DNA from: Stomoxys calcitrans
Lineage: Eukaryota; Arthropoda; Insecta; Diptera; Muscidae
Assembly (NCBI RefSeq): GCF_963082655.1
Contig: NC_081552.1
Location: 6,510,648 to 6,574,647, forward strand
Direction of reading: 5' to 3'
Length of the DNA: 64,000 nucleotides
Shown here in pieces: positions 1 through 11,275 of this stretch. The notes beneath the pieces were generated by a model. The model saw only the letters and a list, made by a program, of their open reading frames with translations. It did no database searches and had not been told where the DNA came from. A program made the translations under genes and the position numbers. The stretch's first letter is position 1. Each line of letters opens with the position of its first letter.

Positions 1-417
1 GCGGGAAGTCTTGAAATTATTAATGGAGTAATGGATCATAAGTATTACATTGACATTTTAAAGAGGAATTTAAAAGATAGTGCTGTAAAACTTGGGCTTG
101 GTAATAACTTTCAATATTATCAAGATAATGACCCCAAACATTCTGCTTTAAATACCAAGATGTGGATGCTGTATAACTGCCCCAAAGTCATTAAAACTCC
201 TCCTCAAAGTCCCGACTTGAACCCAATTGAACATCTTTGGGAACATCTCGAACGCAAATTGAGAACGCGCAATTTTTCGAGCAAGAGTCAAATGCAACAG
301 GTGATAATGGAGGAATGGACTAATATAGACCAAAATATAACCGCTAAATTAGTCCAATCGATGTCAAACCGTTTAAAAGAAGTTATAAGACGCGGTGGTC
401 GAATAACAAAGTATTAA
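1..417 (+). CDS. Tc1-like transposase, C-terminal part (5' end outside window)
   Basis: DDE transposase that would cut and rejoin the ends of its own element. The frame is open upstream of the first ATG at 31 (AGSLEIINGV precedes it), so the true start is off the window. Visible family hallmarks are QDNDPKHSA (second catalytic Asp) and SPDLNPIEHLWEHLERK (third catalytic acidic residue, Glu), spaced as in DD34E Tc1 proteins. The C-terminal block MSNRLKEVIRRGG is also usual for the family. No stop or frameshift is seen in this part, so the copy may be fairly young, but the first catalytic Asp and the DNA-binding half cannot be examined here. Confidence 0.82.
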   Translation, partial: AGSLEIINGVMDHKYYIDILKRNLKDSAVKLGLGNNFQYYQDNDPKHSALNTKMWMLYNCPKVIKTPPQSPDLNPIEHLWEHLERKLRTRNFSSKSQMQQVIMEEWTNIDQNITAKLVQSMSNRLKEVIRRGGRITKY

Positions 418-679
418 TTTTTTTAAATTATGTTATTTATTTTTTTGTTTTTTTGCAATGATGAATGCTTTTTTTGTTTAATTTTTTGTGTTCAGCTGTA
501 AAATTGCGCTTTTTGTTCCAATAAATACTATTTTTTTCTTTAAAAACAATGAAATTGTGTACATATATATCACACAAGCACTACTGCATCATTAGTTTAA
601 TATGTTTTTATTCCAATTGTCTTTTGTAGACTTATTAAAAAAAAAAACATTGAATGATGAATACTTTTTTTGACCGCTG
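1..679 (+). mobile_element. Tc1-like DNA transposon, right part (cut by window edge)
   Basis: The transposase reading frame is open from base 1 to 417. The following AT-rich tail ends in a terminal repeat whose last bases, TTTTTTTGACCGCTG, are followed by TA at 680-681, the target dinucleotide of Tc1/mariner elements. The end motif AATGATGAATRCTTTTTTTG occurs twice, at about 458-477 and 653-672. This is the paired direct-repeat (IR/DR) layout known from several Tc1-like families. The left terminus lies outside the window. Confidence 0.8.
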
Positions 680-681
680 TA

Positions 682-1684
682 GCAGCATGTAGCTGGAAAA
701 TTGATAAGAAAATTACACCTCTAAAAAATAGAATTTTCCTTCTATAGCAGCTACAACAATAACAGCTTCAGTTAAACGGTCAGGCCTCTAAAGACATTAA
801 CACGTCCCCAAGCAAGCAATGCATGGATGGATTGTTAGCTGACTGCTATTGACAATTCCCATCATTATAATTTAAATTACTCCCTTTGGCAGTGCATAAA
901 TGATATTCCATAGAATAGTACAGAACAACTACTCCATGCTTTTGTATTGCTTTGTTTGGATATGAAAAGTCCCCCGCTTCTGCTGTTGCCCTCTTCGAGA
1001 AGGCAAAACCAAAAGTGTAATGTTTATTTTATTAATAACTTCAATAAACAAATGTACTGATATTTACATACTAGCAGCACTCGTTTGTGCATTTCAATTC
1101 TTCATTGTGCAGAGGTTGATCATGTTTTGAATACCTAACGATTGATTGGGGGCGATACGGTGTCTTATCCATTATGCATTGCCTTTGTATTTCTTTTCTC
1201 TCTCTCTCTCTCTCTCTCCCTCTGTCTTTTCTAAATAAACAAATACTAATATGCTAAAACTTTCAGAGAAGGCCTTAGGATGTATTCAGGTGTGCAATCC
1301 AACTACTAGCCTTAGTTACCAGCCTATGGCATAAAATATCCCAGCAACAACAAGTTCTAGGGCTTGAGAATTTATGAAGACAATCGTCAGTCATCCGTCA
1401 GTCATCCGTCAGTTGCGCCTGCACGCGAAGCTCCATTAATACTCGCAACGAATTTTGTATGCCACAAGTTGCCGCTTACAATATTTACTGTTATAAGAAG
1501 CTTCTTGCTTACGCTGTGATTGCCTTTTATGTTCTTCTTTGGCTATGTCATCGACAGTTGTATGATATGTAGCATATTGAATATTGTGCCAAGTAAGTAA
1601 ATGATAAGAATTAAGTTTTTTTGTAACTCTTAAAAAATAAATCTTCTTTAATAAGTTAAAAATTTAGCCAAAAAGCACAAATAG
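682..1684. other. No recognisable gene; AT-rich spacer with a CT microsatellite
   Basis: About 1 kb with no convincing coding frame. A pure (TC)n run occupies about 1197-1219. A short direct repeat CAGTCATCCGT lies near 1388-1408. Nothing else is supported. Confidence 0.5.
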
Positions 1685-1789
1685 AACAAGTAAAAGCATG
1701 CTAAGATCGGCCGGACAGAATCTTGGGAACCCACCAACAGTTAAAAATGTATACAAAATTAATTTAGTTGAATTTGCCTAATTTTTTTA

Positions 1790-1834
1790 GTTTCGCGGAA
1801 GCTTAGCATGTAGTATACTAAGCTTCTGCGAAAC
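1790..1834. repeat. Perfectly spaced 17-bp stem hairpin
   Basis: GTTTCGCGGAAGCTTAG and CTAAGCTTCTGCGAAAC form a 17-bp inverted repeat with one mismatch and an 11-nt loop. It lies in the 5' part of the family A copy. The matching region of the copy at 43.7 kb lacks this symmetry. Confidence 0.75.
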
Positions 1835-1893
1835 CAGCAAAGGTGTTAAGAAACGAACAAGGATAATCGAGAGACCGGTTTACGTGGGACCTA

Positions 1894-2842
1894 TTGGGTT
1901 GCCTAGAAAGTAATTGCGGATTTTTTAAAAGAAAGTAAATGCATTTTTAATAAAACTTAGAATGAACTTTAATCAAATATATAATTGCCATTTTGTTCCA
2001 TAACCTTTTGCCATCTTCCTGGCAAATTTAGTATTCCACGCTCATAGAACTTCTGGCATTTATCTGCAAAGAACTGAACCAAGGGCGATTTTATAGCCTC
2101 ATCATTGCCGAAAGTTTTACCATTTAAGGAGTTCTGCAAAGATCGAAATAAATGGTAGTCTGATGGTGCAAGGTCAGGGCTATATGGTGGATGCATCAAA
2201 AGTTCCCAGCCAATCTCACTCAGTTTTTGGCGAGTGACCAAAGATGTGTGCGGTCTAGCGTTGTCCTGGTGGAATATGACACCTTTACGATTGACCAATT
2301 CTGGTCGCTTCTCCGTGATGGCGGTATTCAATTTATCCAATTGTTGACAATAAACATCCGAATTAATCGTTTGGTTCCTTGGAAGCAGCTCAAAATATAC
2401 CACACCCTTTCAATCCCACCAAACAGACAGCATAACCTTCTTTTGGTGGATATCAGCCTTTGAAGTGGTTTGAGCTGGTTCATCATGCTTGGACCATGAT
2501 CGTTTTCGACTAACGTTGTTGTAAAGAATCCATTTTTCATCTCCAGTTATGATTCGTTTTAAAAACGGATCTAATTCATTGCGTTTAAGGTGCATATCAC
2601 AAGCGTTGATTCGGTTTGTTAAATGAATTTCTTTCAATACATGTGGTACCCAAATATCAAGCTTTTTCACCAGTCCAAGACTTTTTATGTGATAATGAAC
2701 GGTTAATTTTGGTATATTTAACTTCTCTCCTATCTCATGCTCAGTGACATGACGATCCAATTCGATTAATGCTTAAAATTTGCTTAAAATTTGTCAACGC
2801 CGACTATATGAAAAATCAGCAATTACTTTTTGGGCAACCCAA
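1894..2842 (-). mobile_element. mariner element, internally deleted (949 bp)
   Basis: Terminal inverted repeats TTGGGTTGCCTAGAAAGTAA at the left and, read inward from the right, TTGGGTTGCCCAAAAAGTAA. Both are flanked by TA (1892-1893 and 2843-2844). Full mariners are about 1.3 kb, so this copy has lost several hundred bases, mostly the 5' leader and the start of the transposase (right side). It sits inside a family A monomer (GGGACCTA, then GAACAGGTTATAGACCG), so it is younger than that copy. Confidence 0.88.
1969..2760 (-). pseudogene. mariner transposase, N-truncated with in-frame stop
   Basis: The minus strand reads one frame from about 2760 to 1969, interrupted by a single TGA at 2412-2410 directly after LSVWWD. 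The frame resumes as KGVVYFELLPRNQTI, so this is a nonsense change rather than a frameshift, probably of a Trp codon. Domains seen: the end of the helix-turn-helix half (HEIGEKLNIPKLTVHYHIKS), first catalytic Asp in ITGDEKWI, second in HQDNARPHT, third Asp in YSPDLAPSDYHLF, giving the DD34D pattern of true mariners. About 100 N-terminal residues are missing through the element's internal deletion. It cannot make a working enzyme but may still be mobilised by a relative. Confidence 0.88.
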
Positions 2843-3573
2843 TAGAACAGGTTATAGACCGATTAGCACCGTGTTTGTCACAGTTGTTGGAAGTCATAAC
2901 AGAACACAATGTGCAAAATTTTAGCTAAATCGGACAAAAATTGCGGCTTGTAAGGGCTCAAGAAGTCAAATCGGGAGATCGGTTTATATGGGAGCTATAT
3001 CGGATTATAGATCGATTTGAAGCGTACTTAGCACACTTTTTGTAAGTCATCACGGAACAACACCTGCAAAATTTCAGCCAAATCGAACAAAAATTGCGGC
3101 TTCCAAGGGATCAAGAGGTCAAATCGGGTGATCGGTTTATATGGAAACTATATCAGGTTATTGACCGATTTTGACCGCACTAGGTACAGTTGTTGGAAGT
3201 CATACCAGAACTTTACATGCTAAATTTTAGCCAAATTAGACAAAAATTGCGGCTTGTAGGGGCTGAAGAAGTCAAATCGGGGGATCGGGGTATATGGGAG
3301 CTCAATCAGGTTAAGGGCCGATTCGGATTGGCACAGTTGTTGAAAGTAATACCAGAACACTTCACGCAAAATTTCAGCCAAATCGAACAAAAATTGCGGC
3401 ATGTAAGGACTCAAGAAGTCAAATCAGGTTAGAGACCTATTTGAACAGTTCTTGCCACAGTTTTTGGAAGTCATAACAGAACACTACGTGCCAAAATTTC
3501 TGCCAAATCCTACAAAAATTGCGGCTTTCAGGAGCTCATAAAGTCAATGGAAGAGGCTCATGAAGTCAAATTT

Positions 3574-6485
3574 CGTAATAAAAATATTTTGTTTATCGTA
3601 AAAATATCCCAAACGATTTTATTTTTTTGCGTGTTTACCACACGTAATACCAAAACATTGCTGTATGGTATGTATGATGTAAAGCATTATAAATACCATA
3701 CGATATTGTTTTGGTATTAGTTCACGGCATTCCTTCACTATCAATACCTTAAAGTATTAAACTTTCTGTCGGTGTATGCGATGCTCGGAGTGATAGTGAA
3801 CTGTATGTTCGGGGATTGCCATTGGAATTAAATTGATCAAATGTAAGACCTACGAACTGTATACACTTTTGGTGTGGCATAAAATACCTTGCCCGGTTGG
3901 AGTTTAAACATAAATTACAGGTTCAACGAGCCCTTCGGGGTATGGGTGGCACGCCGTTCGCCCCTCATCATTGAACTCAAATTGTAATAGTACCAAACTC
4001 ATTGCTGTTAGAGAAGTGTCCCCTGTTTTTATATTTGAATATTTCACCAATCCACTTATTATAATAGGTCCGGTATTTTACAAACTCTCTAGAGAAGAAT
4101 TGAAGTGGGTATAGTCAAGTTGAAATATGTCCAAGCCATATTCAATAGTTTATACATAATGCCCTTTGATTGATATCAGTCTTTTGATTATATTGAACTT
4201 TTTGTAACTTAAGATTAAGGTACATAGAACGGAGAAAGTTGACGAAAATTTTAATTATTTTTTAAATCGAAAATAAGAAACAAATGTTGTTTTGTGATTT
4301 CTTGGCTAGTAGGTAGATAAACCGTATGTAATTTCTTAAAAATTTTAACATCTGTTAAACCTCTAGTTTCATGACTTTCAATGGGCGATATTGTAATTGC
4401 TTGCCAGAAAATTGACATAAAAACTATCTTGAGATGAATCTACAAAACACAACAATTATTGATTATTGAAATATGATACTTTTCTGCGTTACACGGACGA
4501 ATGCTTTTTTTTATTTTAATTCTATTTTGTAGCTGGTCTTAATTGTTTAAGCCAATACGAATGTCATGGTATTACAAGTGGCAGTATCTTAACTGAAATC
4601 TTCAACACAAACAAGAATTCATTTTCAAAATTTTGGGTTGCGATAAAAAAAAAGAAATCAAATTCAGTTTTCTTTTTTATTTATAGACAAAATCGAAAGA
4701 AATAAGGCCCAAACATAAACGAAACCAACAAAAGAGAAGATCCATTAAAACTAAGAAGAACAAAATAACTAAAAATAATTTATTATTGAATCTTGTCAAA
4801 GACTTGGTTGGTTGTTTGTTGTCGGTGGTGAAGTGTGGTGTAGCAGAGAGTTGCAGCAGCAAATGGTCTGTGGGTAAATGGTCCCTTTTTTCTTTCTCTC
4901 TCTCCATCTATACCAAAGGTTCAAGACGGGTTTTCCAATTTTCGTTGCTAATGTTTTTCTGGTTGTGTTGATGTTGAAAAAAAATCAACTAAAAAAACCT
5001 CAACGAACCCAAAACAAAACATAACCAGAACCCAGAAAACGGAGACCTAAAGAAAAAGCTGATCTTTTGTGTGTTAAAAAATGGTACAAAACAAAAACAA
5101 ACTCGAACCAGAGAGATTGTTAAGATGCTGTTTAAGCTGATGTTGATGTTTTTATTGCTGGTGCTGGCTGTTGTTGGCTGTATAAGTATCTCTCTGTCTG
5201 TAGCTGTAGCTGATGCTGAGACTGTCTGCTTGTGTCAAGATACGATACCCTGCATCAGCATCACAGCCAGTCAGTACCCCAGTGACATGATCATGGCCAG
5301 ACAAAGTGGCGACGCCTGTGAATTTTCTGCTTTTGTTGGGGGTTTCCTTGTTTTTGTTGTATTGTTTTTTTTTTATTATTGTTGTTGATGTAGCTGAGCA
5401 CAGCATGAAGTTGTTGTAGAGTTATTTTATTTGTAGTTTCATTATTGGTGTTGCTGTTGTTGTTGTTGCTTATTCCATTATTATCATTATGTCGATCATG
5501 ATCATGAACATGTCCAGCTCCAGCACACATGTGATGCTCCACTACAAGACTCCATCCAAAAGAAGAACAAAAAGAAAGAGACGTAATGGACCCACAACAC
5601 CAACATGCATAAATTGTGGATTTTGATACACTTCATCAAAGGAAGGGTATATACTTACTACGTCAAGCCGTTTGGAAAAATTATTATTTTTCACATCATC
5701 ACACTGCCAATAGTTAACATTGGTGGTCTCGGAATCGTGGTTGGTTCGAATAATAAGTCAGTGTTTCGGACATATTTGAACTTGCTTGCAAGTACCTCAT
5801 CATTAAAAAACTTAGAAAAATTTCACCCAACCAATTTCAACCATTGTTAAGTTTCGAAATCTCAGTACGGTAGTTCTGAAATATAACGTCTAATTGTGAC
5901 GTTATTCTTTTTCGACTGATTTAACTTAAAATTATTATACCTCATTAAAATTCATTGAAAAACTTGGAAACTTCCGTCTCTTGTCGAATTATTGATTTAA
6001 TTTGGAATGGTTATATCTCCCCTTTAAAATCGCTGTCTTCTTGTTGAATGGAATATCTCAAATCAGTAATAACTTTCTCATATATCCTTGATGATTGTGA
6101 CTAATTGAGTAGATTTGGCCACGTTTCCAAATCGCATCTTTATGGTGTGCTTAGTTCAATACCAAGGAGATCTTACCCACATTTCAATCATTGCCCAGTT
6201 TTAAGATCTCCGAAGTCGGTTCTAATATTTTGTCAATTTACGGTATATTTGTAATTAAACTTTCAGAACTCTTGATTGAATTATCTTAAAATTGGAATTA
6301 TTCATTGGAAAACTTCAAGAAATTTCGTCAAAATCTTTTGTCAAAATACTAAGTGTTGCCAGGTCCACTCTTTAATAACATTGGAAAGTTTGATATGTTC
6401 TAGCATTAACGTACTCAGAACGTTTCGACGTATGATCGTCATTTGTGTTGTTAACAGTGACTTGAAAAAATTAATTTAACAAAGA
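3574..6485. other. No recognisable gene; AT-rich, low-complexity tracts
   Basis: Nearly 3 kb without a defensible coding region. Poly-A/T tracts and AAC/GTT-rich runs occur at 4.6-5.5 kb, including a hydrophobic plus-strand frame (5071-5388) and an Asn/His-rich minus-strand frame (5291-5542) that look compositional. A small hairpin unit lies at 3645-3719. Confidence 0.45.
3645..3719. repeat. Small fold-back unit with 27-bp arms
   Basis: TAATACCAAAACATTGCTGT... at 3645-3671 is matched in inverted orientation at 3693-3719 with a few mismatches; the spacer is 21 bp. It could be the core of a short MITE; no target duplication is clear. Confidence 0.6.
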
Positions 6486-6752
6486 AAACTTGAGAAGATC
6501 ACTTTTCGCAACTTTCGACGTAGATTATCACAACAAGAATGCCCGGATGAACTTAAATCTTTGTGTGTCGATGAAGCACCATCCTATAGCATTGTGAAAA
6601 ACTATTTTAATGAATTCAGTCCTGGTGAAAGTCTTCCAAGAACGGCCTTTGCACCAGAAAACATTGATGACGTGCATGAACTTATAATGCAAGGTCGCCA
6701 TGTGACTTACCATGATATAGAGGCAGCATTGATTAGCTATCCCCAGAGAGTC
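6486..6752 (+). pseudogene. mariner transposase N-terminal fragment
   Basis: The frame reads NFRRRLSQQECPDELKS, CVDEAPSYSIVKNYFNEF, then PENIDDVHELIMQGRHVTYH. These are the paired helix-turn-helix segments typical of insect mariner transposases; the DEAPS...V..W/YF.EF and NID.V..LI..DRHVTY blocks are diagnostic. A part between the two helices is shortened (the usual G-R-P linker is reduced to PGESLPRTAF), and nothing of the catalytic half follows. A decayed relic with no terminal repeats recognised around it. It belongs to a different mariner lineage from the copy at 1.9 kb. Confidence 0.72.
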
Positions 6753-7269
6753 TCTAGGCCCCCAGAATTTTCGTTAATATATATATTTTTTTAATCAATG
6801 TACACTTATTAGCATATCTACACAACAAATAAATTATATTTCACTGTGAAATTTTGTTTTTAAAAATGAACAGTAATGAAGAAAAATTCCTAAGAATATG
6901 CGGTCGATATAAATTATAGCATTTTACTCACAAGCGAAATTTCAAGACTCCCGCAAGTTCGAATCTGCAAAGATTAAATTAAGAAAATTTTTCTCGAAAA
7001 TTGGAACAACATTTATGATGTACTTGGCGATTATTTCAAATCAAATTTTTCCATTTGAATTCTTCCGCCCCTATAAGGCGCATATCTTATCCAATTTAGC
7101 TAAACTTGTGAACCAAATCGTCTGTTATGACTTCCATCGTATATAACTAGGTGCCCAGAATGAACTGGCTGAGAGCATCCAATGAGCTTTTAATTTCAGC
7201 TTAAAAATATATTAGTACAAAAAACATAACAAATGGCATTTTTGAAGGGAGCTACATAAAATTCGGCCA

Positions 7270-7731
7270 AGCAAAACATAGTCCCATTCTACTTCAAATT
7301 TATCAAATTAAAAACAACTTCTGTGCAAGGAAATGGTATTAAATAAAAACCATTTAGTAGCTTCTTCTTCGGTAAAAGGTGCTTTCCTTTATTGTAATAC
7401 CAAAAACTCTTAACTGCAAAAGTGAGTCGATAGCGACAATCCGTGTACCGGATCAATAATTTTCTCTTGTGTCTATAAATATGATGAATATTTGTGCAAA
7501 AATAATACCAATATTTCACATTACTGTGTGCGTACACAAGAAAATAATCCCAATTAGGAGCAAGGGCTCTCAAATAATTATATATAGTCACATTTTAACA
7601 CACAAAATATTTTCCTTTCTTGTTTTGAATGAGCATATAGCAGTCCGTACATTGAGCAGCTTCGTAAACTTGGAAAGTGACAATTTTTAAAGTTTCACCT
7701 AAGGCACAAAAATTCTGGTATGTCCAATGAC
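7270..7731 (+). repeat. Family E dispersed repeat, copy 1
   Basis: Contains AAAAACTCTTAACTGCAAAA, then CGTGTACCGGATCAATAATT and TTCTCTTGTG. The same sequence recurs in order at 17640-17770, and the 3' part recurs at about 10190-10370. No coding frame spans it. Nature unknown; probably a transposon fragment. A short family A-like relic lies just upstream (about 7060-7140). Confidence 0.5.
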
Positions 7732-8866
7732 AGCCGGAACTTTGGATACCCACCACCTTGGATATATATGTAAACTACCTTTCATCAAAATCCGGTGAAA
7801 ATTGCATACCTTATGTCCCATAGCAGCTATTTTGAAATATGTTCCGATTTGGACCAAATACTAATAAGTACAAGTCATTGTTCAATTGTGTGTAACAAAA
7901 TATTGGTTTTTAGTAGCTATAACTAAAAATAAACCGATCTAAACCATATACAACACGGATGTCGAAAATCCTAACATAAGTCACTGTGCCAAATTTCAAT
8001 GAAATCGGATTATCGAGATATCGGTCCACATGGCAGGTATATCCAAATCTGGTCCGATTTTGGCCAAGTTGCAGAAAAATTTCAAACAGCCTAACACAAC
8101 TTAGTGCCCCAAATTTGGGCGAAATCGGACAATAAATGCGCCTTTTATGGACCCAAAACCCTAAATCGAGGATCGGTCTATATGGCAGCTATATTCAAAT
8201 CTGGACCGATCTAGGCCAAATTGAAGAAGGACGTCGAAGAGCCTAACACAACTAACTGTCTCAAATTTCAGCGACATAGGACAATAAATGCTCCTTTTAT
8301 GGCCCAAAACCTAAAACCGAGAGAACGGTCAATATGGCAGCTATATCCACATCTTAACCGATCTGTGCCATATAGCAGAAGTATGTCAAGGGGCTTATCT
8401 TAATTCACTGTCCCACATTTCGGCGACATCGGGCAATAAATGCGCCTTTATGGGCCCAAAACATTAAATCGAAAGATAGGTCTATATGGCAGCTATATCC
8501 AAATCTGAAACGACCAGGGCCAAATTAAATAAAGATGTGCTAGGGCCTAAGATAAATTTCAGCAAAATCGGATACTAAATGTGACTTTTATGGGCCTAAG
8601 ACCCTAAATAGGACGATCGGTCTATATGGCAGCTTTTTCCAAATCCAGACTGATCTAGGCCAAATTGACGAAGGATGTTGAAGAGTATAACACAACACAC
8701 TGTCCCAAATTTCAGCAAAATCGGATAATAATTGTGCCCATAAAAGGGCCTAAGACCCTATGGCAGCCATATCGAAATTTGGACCGATCTGAGCCAAATT
8801 AACGAAGGATGTCGAAGGGCCTAACACAACTCATTGTTCCAAATTTCAGCAAGATCGGATAATAAA
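7732..8866 (+). mobile_element. Family B minisatellite-bearing element, copy 1
   Basis: Starts at GGAACTTTGGATACCCACCACC, which resembles the terminal block of the copy ending near 30653. It then runs as about seven ~150-bp monomers with CGGTCTATATGGCAGCTATA, CAAATCTGGACCGATCT, CTAACACAACTCACTGTCCC and AAATTTCAGCGAAATCGGA. Monomers differ by roughly 10-20% by eye and small indels, so the array is old. It is cut at 8866 by a Helitron-like insertion. Confidence 0.6.
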
Positions 8867-10109
8867 TCATATATTTAAAATCAATTTGTAGGTTTGTTTG
8901 TTTGTTTGTATTGTATGTTTGTGTGTTCCTTACAGACTCAGAAACGCCTGAATCGATTTTCTTGAAATTTTCACAGATGGTGCATAATGACCCCGTGGTG
9001 AAAATAGGGTACTACATTTTTTGATATCTGATATCGGACCCTCCCCCTTACCCTAATTTTCAGAAAAGCCAGATCTCGGAGATGGGTGGTGCGATGTAAG
9101 CGAAATTTTGTGTGCTCTCATATAGTACCCTAACTCTAATAATTTGGTATCCAAATTTCGGATGGGGTACCTAGGGGGGCTGCCCGGACATATTTGCAGA
9201 CTTTTGCAATAAGGAGTTTAAATGAGATTAGAAAACGAATTTGATATCCAATTTTGAGGGCAATGGCAATATGGGGTTCAAATAAATGATATATAGATAT
9301 GTGAGAATAGAGCACGTTGCTGATATATTTTCCAGGCTTAGTGTTTTGGGGACCACCCCAATCCCCAAACAGCCCTAAATCGGCCATATTTACCGGCCTT
9401 GTAAATGTGGAGGTTAAATGAAAGGAATTGGGGGGTAGAGCAAGAATTGGTACCCATTTTCGGGACCAATTTTCTGGGGGTCTACCCCTTTCCCAAAATA
9501 TCGCACAAACAGCAATTGTTTAGTGATCATCGCAATATGGGGCTCAAATAAAGGTATTTGGGAGTAGAAAACGATTTTGATATCTAAATGTAGGATCATG
9601 TATTTAGGTCATCACCCCTTTCCCAAAACACCCCCAAAAGAAAAAAAATTTTCGACCATGCCAATATGTGGCTCAAATGAAAGGTATTTGAGATTAGAAA
9701 ACGAATTTGATAACTTTTTTTGGGACCATGTAAACTTCCTTAAGCCAATGGCAATATGGGGTTTAAATAAATGGTATTTGGGAGAAGAGCACGATGCTGA
9801 TATTTCAGGGCCAAGTATCTGGGGGACCACCTCTCCCCCGAAAACACCACTAAATCGGAAATCATGAGAATATCGGGCTGACATGAAGTATTTTAAGAAT
9901 AGAGTACACCTTACATCCAAACTTACATTCGTAGACCAATAAAGATCATGCGGGATTCAGATAAGAGCACTTATTTTCTTAAACTGTTAGTCAAGTTTGC
10001 ATGGTATTTCACTAAAAGATCTCTAATTGGCGAAAATAAATATTCCAAGGAAACTTTTGTTCCATATAAAGTAATAGAAGGCGCAGCGGATCTGGCCCGG
10101 GTCAGCTAG
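8867..10109 (+). mobile_element. Helitron-like element (family D), copy 1
   Basis: Begins TCATATATTTAAAATCAATT after an A and ends GGCCCGGGTCAGCTAG before a T. This is the 5'-TC...CTAG-3' pattern with A/T insertion site that defines Helitrons. Inside are a (TTTG)n stretch, the leader CTTGAAATTTTCACAGATGG, and ~130-bp monomers with CAATATGGGGCTCAAATAAA and CCACCCCTTTCCCAAAACA. No Rep-helicase coding region, so non-autonomous. Four copies in the window share the 3' end; this one was inserted in a family B monomer. Confidence 0.65.
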
Positions 10110-10189
10110 TAAATAATAATAATAAAATAACAACTCCCATAAGTAGTTTTTTGTTTTATTTATAGCATGACGAATACAGCAGATTATAA

Positions 10190-10370
10190 TACAAAACCAT
10201 GATGGATTTGTGCGAAACTGGAAGGCCTTTAATGAAATTGTGTACCATAACATCGAAATAAATCCAAAAAAAACTCTGAAGGAGTTTGAATTATCAACTG
10301 AAATCTGCTTATAATTGGTCAATATTTGAGTTTAAATTAAGTTACAGTATTAAATCGAACTAAGCATCAT
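10190..10370 (+). repeat. Family E fragment, copy 2 (3' part)
   Basis: GGAGTTTGAATTATCAACTG, ATCTGCTTATAATTGGT and the following AT-rich stretch match 17825-17900 in order. Only the 3' part is present. Confidence 0.45.
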
Positions 10371-10404
10371 TTTCGCGTTATATGCTTTTTAAGCATGACA
10401 TTTT

Positions 10405-11275
10405 GTTAAAGCGTGCTAAGTTCGGCCGGGCTGAATCCATGGATCGCAGTTGTCGAGTTCTTTCCCGGCATCTCTTCTTAGGCAAAAAAGGATATAAGAA
10501 AAGATTTGCTCTGCTATTAGAGAGATATCAAGATATTGTCCGGTTTGGACCATTTAAATTACATGTTGGAGACCTGTGTAAAATGTTTGCCAATTCAAAT
10601 AATAATTTCGCCCTTTGGGGGCTCAAGAAGTAAAGTATAGAGAGATCGATTTATATAGGAGCTGTATCAGACTAAAGGCCGATTCAGACCATAATAAACT
10701 CGTATGTTGATGGTCATGAGAGGATCCGAACAAAAGTTCAGACAAATCGGATAATAATTGCGCACTCTAGAGGCTCAAGAAATCAAGACCCAAGATCGGT
10801 TTATATCGCAGCTATATAAAGTTATAAACCGATTTGAACCATACTTGGCACAGTTGTAGGATATCATAACAAAACACTTTGTGCAAAATTTCAGCCACAT
10901 CGGATAAGAATTGCGCACTCTAGAGGCTCAAGAAGTCAAGACCCAAGATCGGTTTATATGACAGCTATATCAGGTTATGAACCGATTTGAACCACACTTG
11001 GCACAGTTGTTGGATATCATAACAAAACTCGTCGTGCAAAATTTCATCCCCATCGGATAAGAATTGCGCACTCTAGAGGCTCAAGAAGTCAAGACCCAAG
11101 ATCGGTTTATATGACAGCTATATCAGGTTATGAACCGGTAAGAAGTATTTGTGCAAAATTTCAAGCGGCTAGCTTTACTCCTTCGAAAGTTAGCGTGCTT
11201 TCGACAGACGGACGGACAGACTGACGGACATGGCTAGATCGACATAAAATGTCACGGCAATCAAGAATATACACA
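10405..11275 (+). mobile_element. Family A element, copy 2
   Basis: Starts AGCGTGCTAAGTTCGGCCGG and continues through the GATCGCAGTTGTCGAG block and a 5' segment (AGGCAAAAAAGGATATAAGA) to ~150-bp monomers. It ends in the conserved tail GACGGACATGGCTAGATCGA. It is interrupted at about 11275 by the Tc1-like element; the usual continuation of the tail is lost. Non-coding. Confidence 0.6.

Larger units (their letters stand above)
1685..3573 (+). mobile_element. Family A minisatellite-bearing dispersed element, copy 1, with nested mariner
   Basis: Opens with AACAAGTAAAAGCATGCTAA and a GC-rich near-palindrome (ATCGGCCGGACAGAAT), the start seen in all family A copies in this window. After the nested mariner it continues as ~147-150 bp monomers containing GGTTTATATGGGAGCTATAT, GGCACAGTTGTTGGAAGTCA and AATTTCAGCCAAATCGGACA. 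No protein is encoded; open frames here are monomer artefacts. Hairpin end plus central tandem repeats resembles DINE-1/Helentron-type non-autonomous elements (family knowledge), but I cannot prove a transposition mechanism. The right end is worn and approximate. Confidence 0.6.

Noticed and set aside
5071..5388. 105-codon frame with a signal-peptide-like hydrophobic run
   Set aside because: Built on T/G-rich low-complexity sequence, with GTTGTT and TTTT runs in the tail; no domain, no splice or regulatory support.
5291..5542. Asn/His/Gln-rich minus-strand frame that could be a neural-gene exon
   Set aside because: AAC/CAA triplet repeats commonly give such frames in fly non-coding DNA; splice sites are weak and no homology is recognisable.
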